Source of the DNA: XN24 sp035514535
GTDB lineage: Bacteria > Pseudomonadota > Gammaproteobacteria > Steroidobacterales > XN24
Direction of reading: 5' to 3'
DNA: 64,000 nt
NCBI GenBank assembly: GCA_035514535.1
Contig: DATKAZ010000048.1
Coordinates: 1 to 64,000 of the forward strand
A model generated the notes under the pieces. It saw nothing but the letters and a program-made list of their open reading frames with translations. It was not told the DNA's origin and did not search any database. Each line of letters begins with the position of its first letter. Positions within the stretch are counted from its first letter, which is position 1. Shown here in pieces: positions 18,601-29,157 of this stretch. The translations under genes were made by a program, and so were the position numbers.

Positions 18601-19066
18601 CCGGGCGGTGCGCCGCGCGCACGCGCTTGAACACGTCGTCGATCATGCCCTCGAGGCCGAGCTTGAGCCCTTCCTCGGGGCCGTAGACACGCTCGACGCC
18701 GTATTTCTCGAGTGCGCGACGCTCCGCCGGCGAAATCGTGCCGCCGCCGCCGACCACGACGCGGATGTGCTCCGCATCGTGCTCGCGCAGCATATCCACC
18801 ATGTAGCGGAAGTACTCGTTGTGCCCGCCCTGGTACGACGACACGGCGATGCCGTCGGCATCCTCCTGGAGCGCGGCCCGCACGATGTCGGCGACGCTGC
18901 GGTTGTGACCGAGGTGGACGACTTCCGCGCCGTGCGACTGCAGGATCCTGCGGATGATGTTGATCGCCGCGTCGTGGCCGTCGAAGAGGGACGCCGCGGT
19001 GACGAAGCGCAGCGGACGGGCGTCGCTACCCGGCAGGGTCTCGAGATCCCTCGCGGCAGTGCTCAT
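15641..19066 (-). CDS. icmF: Fused coenzyme B12-dependent acyl-CoA mutase (IcmF)
   Basis: A 1141-residue fusion that rearranges the carbon skeleton of an acyl-CoA, most likely isobutyryl-CoA to n-butyryl-CoA. Domains in order: cobalamin-binding (about 18-150, DGHDAA with the base-off histidine at 31), MeaB-like GTPase chaperone (about 200-420, Walker A 205-216), linker, and mutase TIM barrel (about 560-1141). At the substrate-specifying positions where methylmalonyl-CoA mutase has Tyr and Arg, this protein has Phe603 (RMFAGEG) and Gln789 (AQNTCIF), the pair typical of isobutyryl-CoA mutase. It is divergent from the leucine/isovalerate cluster, which fits valine or isovaleryl-CoA metabolism; a side activity on isovaleryl-CoA (to pivalyl-CoA) is known for some IcmFs and cannot be excluded. 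Confidence 0.93.
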   Translation of the reverse strand: MSTAARDLETLPGSDARPLRFVTAASLFDGHDAAINIIRRILQSHGAEVVHLGHNRSVADIVRAALQEDADGIAVSSYQGGHNEYFRYMVDMLREHDAEHIRVVVGGGGTISPAERRALEKYGVERVYGPEEGLKLGLEGMIDDVFKRVRAAHRPELPPGADGPRDYLRIGRTLSFIEQAADDPAALEALRRDAPESGRTVPVIGITGTGGAGKSSLTDELLNRFLRSFPELSIAVLAVDPTRRRTGGALLGDRIRMNSLVDERVYMRSVATRRQHLATSAALSDAIAFLKSAGFGLVIVETAGIGQSDTEIVDLVDVPVYVMTSEYGAASQLEKIDMLDFAEIVVLNKFEKRGAEDALRDVRKQWKRNRKAFRMADEDVPVYPTIASQFNDPGVNRLFTALCERLVSRCDLEPADWTPPDLPASSDHGALIPPRRVRYLAEIAEDGRRANEDAERAAQAAGLAWACWRALEGLDDERPAPLEPYGDSQVAGEHPLAGLRRRYNEALAAVGAEALDLLKAWPGRRAGVEAEHFSYRVRNRDIRGDNYTESLSRLKLPRLAPPQYEDWGLLLRFLARENLPGAYPYTGGVYPYRREQEDPIRMFAGEGMPERTNRRFHYLASGHAATRLSTAFDSVTLYGEDPDERPDVYGRIGNSGVSIATLDDMKRLYSGFDLCDAATSVSMTINGPAPMILAMYMNTAVDQQVERHLRESGGWEAAERRIAELLAGRERPAYRGELPEGHDGSGLGLLGVSGDQVVDAETYARIRAATLATVRGTVQADILKEDQAQNTCIFSTEFALRMMGDVAQYFSAQQVRNFYSVSISGYHIAEAGANPVSQLAFTLANGFTIVEYYLARGMKIDDFAPNLSFFFSNGMDPEYAVIGRVARRIWARAMKRLYGASPRSQMLKYHIQTSGRSLHAQEMQFNDIRTTLQALYALFDNCNSLHTNAFDEALTTPTEASVRRAVAIQLIINRELGLNRNQNPWQGSFVIDYLTDQVEEAVYQEFERLAERGGVLGAMESMYQRGRIQEESLYYEHKKHDGSLPLIGVNTFLGSGGDDASVEEGQLIRSSEHEKQSQVASTRAFNAVGGEAGERAIAALAETAASGGNVFEALMETVKRCSLGRISHALYQVGGQYRRNM

Positions 19067-19103
19067 CGATGTGCTCCCGTGCCGTGCAAACCACCAAATG
19101 GCG

Positions 19104-19116
19104 AATGATTCTCATT
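19104..19116. promoter_or_regulatory. Fur-like palindrome before icmF
   Basis: AATGA-TTC-TCATT is a short perfect palindrome resembling the core of a Fur box (AATGATAATCATT). It lies 38-50 bp before the icmF start and overlaps a TACAAT on the minus strand that could serve as a -10 box. Flanking half-sites are poor, so this is a weak candidate. The rest of the 328-bp divergent gap (19067-19394) holds a rightward -10 box and no evident gene. Confidence 0.25.
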
Positions 19117-19198
19117 GTAACTTCAAACCCCTGTATCACCGAGCAGATGCTGCGCTGCCGCATAACCATCCGGGAATGCACAGGTTTTGCCCGCCCGC

Positions 19199-19204
19199 TA
19201 TAAT
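19199..19204 (+). promoter_or_regulatory. -10 box of the leucine catabolic operon promoter
   Basis: A perfect TATAAT lies 190 bp before the leucine dehydrogenase start, in an otherwise GC-rich gap. I see no strong -35 match at 16-18 bp, which suggests an activator-dependent or otherwise weak promoter. The implied 5' leader of about 180 nt contains no obvious attenuator or riboswitch that I can recognise. Confidence 0.45.
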
Positions 19205-19394
19205 CCCCCGACCCGATTCGGCCGCCCGGAGTGACCTCGAGCGCAAGTCCCTCAGGCCACCCCCGCGGCACGATCAGCGACACCGCAGAAAGCCGCGCGG
19301 AGCCCGGCTACGCGTTCGCGTGGCGCCGCACAACAGAATAACGATCGCACCGGCGGACGCAATGACCCCGACCAGAACCCAGGAGTCTCATTAA

Positions 19395-20516
19395 ATGAAC
19401 CTCTTCCAGCAGCTCGAGGGCATGGGCCACGAGCAGGTGGTGTTTTTCCAGCACCAGGACAGCGGCCTCAAGGCTATCGTCGCCATCCATAACACGGCGC
19501 TCGGCCCGGCCCTGGGCGGCCTCCGCATGTGGCCCTACGCCAGCGACGGGGAGGCGGTGAAGGACGTCCTCAGGTTGTCCCGCGGCATGACCTACAAGGC
19601 TGCGGTGTCGGGACTCAACCTCGGCGGGGGCAAGGCCGTGCTGATCGGCAACCCGGAAACCGACAAGAGCGAGGGATTGTTTCGCGCCTTCGGGCGGTTC
19701 ATCGGCTCCCTTGGCGGACGCTACATTACTGCCGAGGACGTCGGCACGACCGTCGACGACATGGACCATATCTTCCAGGAGACCGACCGCGTGGTGGGCG
19801 TCCACCGCGTACACGGGGGCAGCGGCGACCCCTCTCCGTTCACCGCCTTCGGCACCATGCAGGGCATCAAGGCCTGCCTGCTGAAGAAATACGGCCACGA
19901 AGATCCGGGCCGCGCCAGTTTCGCGGTGCAGGGCGCCGGCAGCGTGGGCTACTACCTGACGAAATTCCTCTCCGAGGCCGGTGCGAAGGTGTTCATCTGC
20001 GATATCAACGCCAGTCGCGTGCAGCATATCGTCGACGAGTTCGGCGCCGAGGCCGTCCCGGTCGAGCAGATCTACGACGTGGACGCGAACGTGTTCTCGC
20101 CCTGCGCCCTCGGCGGCGTCGTCAACGAGCAGACCCTGCCGCGGCTGAAGTTCGATATCCTCGCCGGCAGTGCCAATAACCAGCTCGAGACCAATGATTT
20201 CGGCACGGCGCTGGAGGAGCGCGGCATCCTCTATGCGCCCGACTATGCCATCAACGCAGGCGGCCTGATGAACGTGGCGATCGAGCTGCAGGGCTACGAC
20301 CGCGATCGCGCCTACCGCACCGTGTCGAGCATCCGCGACATCATCGGGCGCATCTTCCAGCTCGCGGAGCGCGACAGTATTCCGACCTGGATGGCCGCGG
20401 ACCGGCTCGCGGAGGAGCGCATCGCCATGATCACCAAGGTGAAGGTCCCCTACTCCAAGCGCTTCAAGGATCGCCTCTCCGGGCGGCGCACGCACACCAC
20501 CGCCGCCGAGGAATGA
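19395..20516 (+). CDS. ldh: Leucine dehydrogenase
   Basis: NAD-dependent oxidative deamination of leucine (and valine/isoleucine) to the 2-oxo acid. It is 373 residues long, typical for the family. The substrate-binding GGLRMWPY (about 41-48), catalytic lysines Lys68 and Lys80 (SGLNLGGGK) and a Rossmann domain with VQGAGSVGYYL (about 177-187) are all present. It opens the rightward catabolic cluster and is followed by isovaleryl-CoA dehydrogenase 7 bp later. The branched-chain 2-oxo acid dehydrogenase needed between these two steps is not in the window. Closely related phenylalanine or valine dehydrogenases are less likely given the neighbours. Confidence 0.93.
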   Translation: MNLFQQLEGMGHEQVVFFQHQDSGLKAIVAIHNTALGPALGGLRMWPYASDGEAVKDVLRLSRGMTYKAAVSGLNLGGGKAVLIGNPETDKSEGLFRAFGRFIGSLGGRYITAEDVGTTVDDMDHIFQETDRVVGVHRVHGGSGDPSPFTAFGTMQGIKACLLKKYGHEDPGRASFAVQGAGSVGYYLTKFLSEAGAKVFICDINASRVQHIVDEFGAEAVPVEQIYDVDANVFSPCALGGVVNEQTLPRLKFDILAGSANNQLETNDFGTALEERGILYAPDYAINAGGLMNVAIELQGYDRDRAYRTVSSIRDIIGRIFQLAERDSIPTWMAADRLAEERIAMITKVKVPYSKRFKDRLSGRRTHTTAAEE

Positions 20517-20523
20517 CGCGGCG

Positions 20524-21696
20524 ATGAGCGTGTTCAATACCGGCCTCGGCGAGGACCTGGACCTGTTGCGTGAGTCGGTGCAGCGCTTCGCGGCGGAGCG
20601 GATCGCGCCGCGCGCCGCCGAGATCGATGCCTGCAACGAGTTTCCGCAGGACCTCTGGCCGGAGCTCGGCGACATGGGCCTGCTCGGCATCACGGTCGAC
20701 GAGGCCTTCGGCGGCTCGGGCCTCGGCTATCTCGCCCACTGCGTCGCGATGGAGGAGATTTCCCGCGCCTCGGCCTCGGTGGGCCTGTCCTACGGCGCGC
20801 ATTCCAACCTCTGCGTCAACAACATCGTGCTCAACGGCACAGAGGCGCAGAAGGGCAAATACCTGCCGAAGCTCTGCAGCGGCGAGTGGGTCGGCGCGCT
20901 GGCGATGTCGGAGGCCGGCGCCGGCTCGGACGTCATCGGCGGCATGAGCTGCCGGGCCGAGCGACACGGCGACGTATGGGTCGCCAATGGCGCGAAGATG
21001 TGGATCACCAACGGCCCCGAGGCCTCCGTGCTGCTGGTGTACATGCGCACGGCCGACCCGGCCGAAGGGGCGCACGGCATCACGGCCTTTCTCGTCGAAA
21101 AGGGGATGCCGGGCTTCCGCACCGCGCAGAAGCTCGACAAGCTCGGCATGCGCGGCTCGAACACCTGTGAGCTGGTGTTCGAGGACTGCGAGATCCCGGC
21201 CGGGAACGTGCTCGGCGAGGTCGGCCAGGGCGCCCATATCCTGATGAAAGGCCTGGACACGGAACGCCTCGTGCTCTCTGCGGGACCGATCGGCATCATG
21301 CAATCCTGCATGGACGCCGTCCTCCCCTACCTGCACGAGCGCCGGCAATTCGGCCGGCCGATCGGCACCTTCGGCATCATGCAGGCCAAGGTCGCAGACA
21401 TGTATACCGCGCTGCAGTCGGCGCGGGCATTCACGTACCGCGTCGCCGGACAGTTCGACCGCGGCGAGCAGACGCGCTTCGACGCGGCTGCCTGCCTGCT
21501 GCTTGCCTCCAAGTCTGCGGTGGACGTGGCGCTCGAGTCGATCCAGGCGCTCGGCGGCAACGGCTATATCAACGAGTATCCGACGGGACGCCTGCTGCGC
21601 GACGCGAAGCTCTACGAGATCGGCGCGGGCACGAGCGAAATCCGGCGCATGCTGATCGGCCGCGAACTGTTCCGCGCCACCGGCAGCGAAGCGTAA
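20524..21696 (+). CDS. ivd: Isovaleryl-CoA dehydrogenase
   Basis: FAD-dependent oxidation of isovaleryl-CoA to 3-methylcrotonyl-CoA, the third step of leucine breakdown. It is 390 residues, a normal acyl-CoA dehydrogenase length. Glu247 in LDTERLV sits where isovaleryl-CoA dehydrogenases place the catalytic base, unlike most acyl-CoA dehydrogenases that have it near residue 370; the corresponding late position here is GAGTSE. FAD-binding ALAMSEAGAGSD and WITNG motifs are present. Its electrons should pass to EtfAB encoded further down the same cluster. Confidence 0.95.
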   Translation: MSVFNTGLGEDLDLLRESVQRFAAERIAPRAAEIDACNEFPQDLWPELGDMGLLGITVDEAFGGSGLGYLAHCVAMEEISRASASVGLSYGAHSNLCVNNIVLNGTEAQKGKYLPKLCSGEWVGALAMSEAGAGSDVIGGMSCRAERHGDVWVANGAKMWITNGPEASVLLVYMRTADPAEGAHGITAFLVEKGMPGFRTAQKLDKLGMRGSNTCELVFEDCEIPAGNVLGEVGQGAHILMKGLDTERLVLSAGPIGIMQSCMDAVLPYLHERRQFGRPIGTFGIMQAKVADMYTALQSARAFTYRVAGQFDRGEQTRFDAAACLLLASKSAVDVALESIQALGGNGYINEYPTGRLLRDAKLYEIGAGTSEIRRMLIGRELFRATGSEA

Positions 21697-21714
21697 CATC
21701 ACGAGGAATCGATC

Positions 21715-22893
21715 ATGAGCAATGAATCCATCGTCATCGTGGCCGCCAGGCGCAGCCCGATCGGCTCATTCCAGGGCTCCCTGGCCCCGGCGACCGCCCC
21801 GCAGATCGCGGCGACGGCGATCAAGTCCGTGCTCGCCGACGCGTCCCTCGCTCCCGACGACGTCTCGGAAGTGATCTTCGGCTGCGTCCTTCCCGCGGGC
21901 CTCGGGCCGGCGCCCGCGCGCCAGGCGGCGCTCGCCGCCGGGATCCCCGACTCGGTGGGCTGCACGACCGTCAACAAGGTCTGTGGCTCGGGCATGAAAG
22001 CGGCGATGTTCGGCCACGACGCGATCCGCGCCGGCTCGGCCGGGATCGTGCTCGCCGGCGGCATGGAGTCCATGAGCAACGCGCCCTACCTGCTGCCCAA
22101 GGCCCGCGCGGGCTACCGCATGGGGCACCAGGAGGTGCTCGATCACATGTTCTACGACGGCCTGCAGAATCCCTACGACGGCAACATGATGGGGCATTTC
22201 GCCGAGCTGACCGCGCAGAAGTACGGCTTCACGCGCGAGGCGCAGGACACTTTCTCGATCGAGAGCGTGCGCCGCGCGCTGGCGGCCATCGAAGGTGCGT
22301 TCGAGGCCGAGATCGCTCCCGTGCCGGTCAAGACGCGGCGCGGCGAGCAGCTTGTCAGCCGCGACGAGGAACCCGGACGCTGCGAGATGGAAAAAATCCC
22401 GACGATGCGGCCCGCCTTCAGCAAGGATGGGACCGTCACCGCCGCGTCGTCCTCGTCGATCTCCGACGGGGCGGCCGCGCTGCTCCTGATGACCGAGGCC
22501 GAGGCCGCGCGCCGCGGCCTCGAGCCCCTGGCGCGGATCGTCGGGCACGGCGGCTTCGCGCACGCCCCGGAATGGTTCACGACTGCGCCGGTCGCCGCCA
22601 TCAGGAACCTGCTGCAGCACGTCGGCTGGCAAGCGGACGAGGTTGATCTCTACGAGATCAACGAGGCCTTCGCGGTCGTCGCGATGGCGGCGATCCACGA
22701 CCTCGGCCTGGATCGAGACAAGGTGAACGTGAACGGCGGCGCCTGCGCGCTCGGCCACCCGATCGGCGCCACCGGGGCGCGCCTGCTCGTGACCCTGGTA
22801 CACGCGCTGCGCGCCCGCGGCCTGAAGCGCGGCCTTGCGTCGTTGTGCATCGGCGGCGGCGAGGCCACCGCCGTCGCAATCGAGACGTTCTGA
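21715..22893 (+). CDS. Acetyl-CoA C-acetyltransferase (thiolase)
   Basis: Splits acetoacetyl-CoA into two acetyl-CoA, the last step for acetoacetate from leucine or 3-hydroxybutyrate, or acts in the reverse direction. It is 392 residues. The nucleophile is Cys90 (NKVCGSGMK), the histidine is in GGACALGHPIGATG, and the second cysteine is Cys378 (LCIGGGEA). ATG 21715 is 19 bp after the previous stop. Within this cluster the degradative role is most likely. Confidence 0.94.
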   Translation: MSNESIVIVAARRSPIGSFQGSLAPATAPQIAATAIKSVLADASLAPDDVSEVIFGCVLPAGLGPAPARQAALAAGIPDSVGCTTVNKVCGSGMKAAMFGHDAIRAGSAGIVLAGGMESMSNAPYLLPKARAGYRMGHQEVLDHMFYDGLQNPYDGNMMGHFAELTAQKYGFTREAQDTFSIESVRRALAAIEGAFEAEIAPVPVKTRRGEQLVSRDEEPGRCEMEKIPTMRPAFSKDGTVTAASSSSISDGAAALLLMTEAEAARRGLEPLARIVGHGGFAHAPEWFTTAPVAAIRNLLQHVGWQADEVDLYEINEAFAVVAMAAIHDLGLDRDKVNVNGGACALGHPIGATGARLLVTLVHALRARGLKRGLASLCIGGGEATAVAIETF

Positions 22894-22898
22894 CTCCG

Positions 22899-24509
<1,611 letters not shown>

Positions 24510-24519
24510 TTGCATCGCC

Positions 24520-25358
24520 ATGACAGAGAATGTCCTGCTCGAGGTGGATGAGCGCGGCGTCGCGACGCTCACGCTGAACCGACCGGAAGTCCACAACGCC
24601 TTCGACGCGGCCCTCGTGCTGCGACTCACGGAGCTGCTGGTCGAACTGAAGTCGCGCCCCGAGGTGCGGGTCGTCGTGCTCACCGGCGCGGGCCGCTCGT
24701 TCTCCGCCGGCGCCGACGTCAACTGGATGCGCTCGATGGCGTCATTCGGCGAGGACGAGAACTTCGAGGACGCATTGCATCTCGCCGACCTGATGTCGCT
24801 GCTCAACTCGCTGCCGCTGCCGACGGTGGCGCGGGTGAACGGGCATGCCTACGGTGGCGGAGTCGGGCTGGTCGCGTGCTGCGATATCGCGCTGGCCAGC
24901 CGCGAGGCGCGCTTCGCGCTCTCCGAGGTGCGGCTCGGGCTCGTCCCCGCGGTGATCAGCCCCTACGTCGTCGCGGCCGTGGGCGAGCGCAATGCGCGCC
25001 GCCTGTTCCTCAGCGGCGAGGCGGTGAGCGCCAGACTGGCGCGCCGTATCGGCCTGGTGCACGAGATCGCCAGGCCGCTCAAGCTCGACGCCGCGCTCGA
25101 GGACCAGCTCGGCATGCTGCTGAAAGGCGGGCCGAATGCGCTGCGCGAAAGCAAGGAGCTGATCTTCACCGTCGAAGGCGGCGGAATCTCGGCCGACGAT
25201 GCGCTTAAGCGGCGCACGGCGCAGATCATCGCGCAGCTGCGGGTCTCGGCGGAGGGCCAGGAAGGCCTCGCGGCGTTTTTGGAGAAACGCCCGCCGGAAT
25301 GGGCGCGCGGGGACGCGCGCGCAGAGATGCGGAGCAGCAGGGACGCAGAGGACTCTGA

Positions 25359-25362
<4 letters not shown>
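24520..25362 (+). CDS. liuC: Methylglutaconyl-CoA hydratase
   Basis: Enoyl-CoA hydratase family enzyme expected to hydrate 3-methylglutaconyl-CoA to HMG-CoA. It is 280 residues; oxyanion-hole segments are SFSAGADVNWM (about 64-74) and NGHAYGGGVGLVACCDIALAS (about 107-127, trimmed motif GGGVGL), and an EVRLGLVPA motif follows. The family position fixes the general fold; the substrate is inferred from placement between the two carboxylase subunit genes. The C-terminus is a charged tail (about 260-280) and overlaps the next start by 4 bp. Confidence 0.9.
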
Positions 25363-27368
<2,006 letters not shown>

Positions 27369-27369
27369 G

Positions 27370-28275
27370 ATGTCCTTTCCGGCCGGCGTGCGCGTCGTGG
27401 AAGTCGGGCCGCGCGACGGCCTGCAGAACGAACCGACCATCGTGCCCGCCACCGTGAAGATCGAGTTCATCGAGCGCCTCGGGGCCGCGGGCCTGGCGGC
27501 GATCGAGACGACCAGCTTCGTCAGCCCGCGCCGCATTCCGCAGCTGGCGGACGCCTCCGAGGTCTACCGCGGCATTGCGCGCAGGCCCGGCGTCACCTAC
27601 CCGGTGCTGGTGCCCAACCTGCGGGGGCTGGAGCGCGCCGCTCAAGCGGGCGTCACGGAGATCGCCGTGTTGACGGCCGCCTCAGAGACCTTCAATCGCA
27701 AGAACCTCAACGCGTCCGTGGCCGAGAGCCTCGAGCGTATCCGCGAACTCGCCGGCCCTGCCCGCGCTCGGGGCATGCGCATGCGCGGCTATATCTCCTG
27801 CGTGCTCGGCTGCCCCTACGAGGGCGAGATCGCCGAGGCCAGGGTCGTGGAGGTGGCGCAGGCACTGTTCGAGCTCGGCTGCTACGAGGTCTCGCTCGGG
27901 GACACCATCGGCATGGGCACGCCGCTGGCCGCGCGGCGCATGCTGTGGGCGGTAGCCGGCGAATGCGGCATCGAAAGACTCGCGGTCCACTTTCACGACA
28001 CGCGCGGCCAGGCGCTGGCGAACATCTTTGCCTGCCTCGAGGCCGGCGTGACGGTCGTGGATGCCTCGGTCGCGGGGCTCGGCGGCTGCCCCTATGCCAA
28101 GGGCGCCACGGGCAACGTCGCGACCGAGGATCTCGTCTACCTGTTGCATGGCCTGGGCATCGAGACCGGCATCGACCTGCCGGCACTGGTCGCCGCGGGC
28201 CACTTCATCTGCGCGCAACTCGGCAGGCAGCCCGGCAGCCGGCTCGGCAAGTTGCCCGAGTATCGACCCTCCTGA
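27370..28275 (+). CDS. liuE: Hydroxymethylglutaryl-CoA lyase
   Basis: Cleaves HMG-CoA into acetyl-CoA and acetoacetate, the final dedicated step of leucine breakdown. It is 301 residues with the DRE-TIM fold: VEVGPRDGLQNE (catalytic Arg/Asp), SFVSPRRIPQ, VHFHDTRGQALAN (metal-binding histidines), and the flexible active-site loop GLGGCPYAKGATGN with its catalytic cysteine. ATG 27370 lies 1 bp after the carboxylase stop. The product acetoacetate can be activated by the synthetase at 35.8 kb. Confidence 0.96.
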   Translation: MSFPAGVRVVEVGPRDGLQNEPTIVPATVKIEFIERLGAAGLAAIETTSFVSPRRIPQLADASEVYRGIARRPGVTYPVLVPNLRGLERAAQAGVTEIAVLTAASETFNRKNLNASVAESLERIRELAGPARARGMRMRGYISCVLGCPYEGEIAEARVVEVAQALFELGCYEVSLGDTIGMGTPLAARRMLWAVAGECGIERLAVHFHDTRGQALANIFACLEAGVTVVDASVAGLGGCPYAKGATGNVATEDLVYLLHGLGIETGIDLPALVAAGHFICAQLGRQPGSRLGKLPEYRPS

Positions 28276-28335
28276 GCCCGCGCGCCGCCTTTCGGCGTGC
28301 GGGATAGCATCACACGGCATAAAGGATCTTTTCGC

Positions 28336-29103
28336 ATGGAACTCTCCCAACTCAAGGCCGTCGTCTCCGGCGGCGCCTCCGGACTCGGCCACGCGGTCGC
28401 CGCTCGCCTCGTCGCGGCAGGCGGCCGGGTTGCCATCCTCGATATCAACGAGGCACAGGGGCGCGAGGCCGCCGCCGCGCTCGGCGAGCAGGCGCTGTTC
28501 TTCAGGACCGACGTCAGCAGGGAGGCCGAAGTGAATGCCGCCGTCGAGGCCGCGGCCGAGGCCTTCGGCGGGATCAACCTCGCGGTGAGCTGCGCCGGCA
28601 TCCTCGGCGCCGGGCGCGTGCTCGGACGCGAAGGTCCAATGGCCGGAGAGCATTTCGCGAAAGTCATCACAGTGAACCTCGTCGGCACGTTCCTGCTGTC
28701 CAAGGCCGCCGCGAACAAGATGCAGCACAACGAGCCGAATGCCGAGGGCGAGCGCGGCGTCATCGTAAACACCGCCTCGGTAGCCGCTTTCGAGGGCCAG
28801 ATCGGCCAGGCCGCCTACTCCGCATCCAAGGCCGGCGTGGCAGGCATGGCGCTGCCCCTCGCGCGCGAGTTCGCGCGCCTCGGAATCCGCGTCAACACCA
28901 TTGCGCCGGGACTGTTCCTGACCCCGATGATGGAGGGCATGCCCAAGAACGTGCAGCAGTCCCTGGCCGCGCAGGTGCCGTTTCCGTCACGCCTCGGGCA
29001 CCCGGCGGAATTCGCAGACCTGGTGCTGTACATCTGCAGCAATACGATGCTGAACGCCGAGACCATCCGCCTCGACGGCGCGATTCGCATGCAACCCAAA
29101 TAG
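28336..29103 (+). CDS. Short-chain 3-hydroxyacyl-CoA dehydrogenase (HSD10-like)
   Basis: A 255-residue short-chain dehydrogenase. It has the NAD-binding SGGASGLGHA (about 11-20), AGIL after the fourth strand, and the Ser-Tyr-Lys triad in NTASVAAFEGQIGQAAYSASK. The mid-region EFARLGIRVNTIAPGLFLTPM and overall similarity point to the 3-hydroxyacyl-CoA dehydrogenase type 2 / 2-methyl-3-hydroxybutyryl-CoA dehydrogenase group, which acts in isoleucine breakdown. It would extend this cluster from leucine to isoleucine. Substrate assignment is inference. Confidence 0.85.
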   Translation: MELSQLKAVVSGGASGLGHAVAARLVAAGGRVAILDINEAQGREAAAALGEQALFFRTDVSREAEVNAAVEAAAEAFGGINLAVSCAGILGAGRVLGREGPMAGEHFAKVITVNLVGTFLLSKAAANKMQHNEPNAEGERGVIVNTASVAAFEGQIGQAAYSASKAGVAGMALPLAREFARLGIRVNTIAPGLFLTPMMEGMPKNVQQSLAAQVPFPSRLGHPAEFADLVLYICSNTMLNAETIRLDGAIRMQPK

Positions 29104-29157
29104 CGGTCGGCGGCTCGGGTACAATTACGGCCTTCCCGAACCGCCAGCGAGGCGCCG

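Noticed and set aside
15374..19108. A 1244-codon open frame on the plus strand opposite icmF
   Set aside because: It mirrors the whole icmF gene, has an Arg/Ala/His-rich composition with no recognisable domain, and is a by-product of high GC on the opposite strand.
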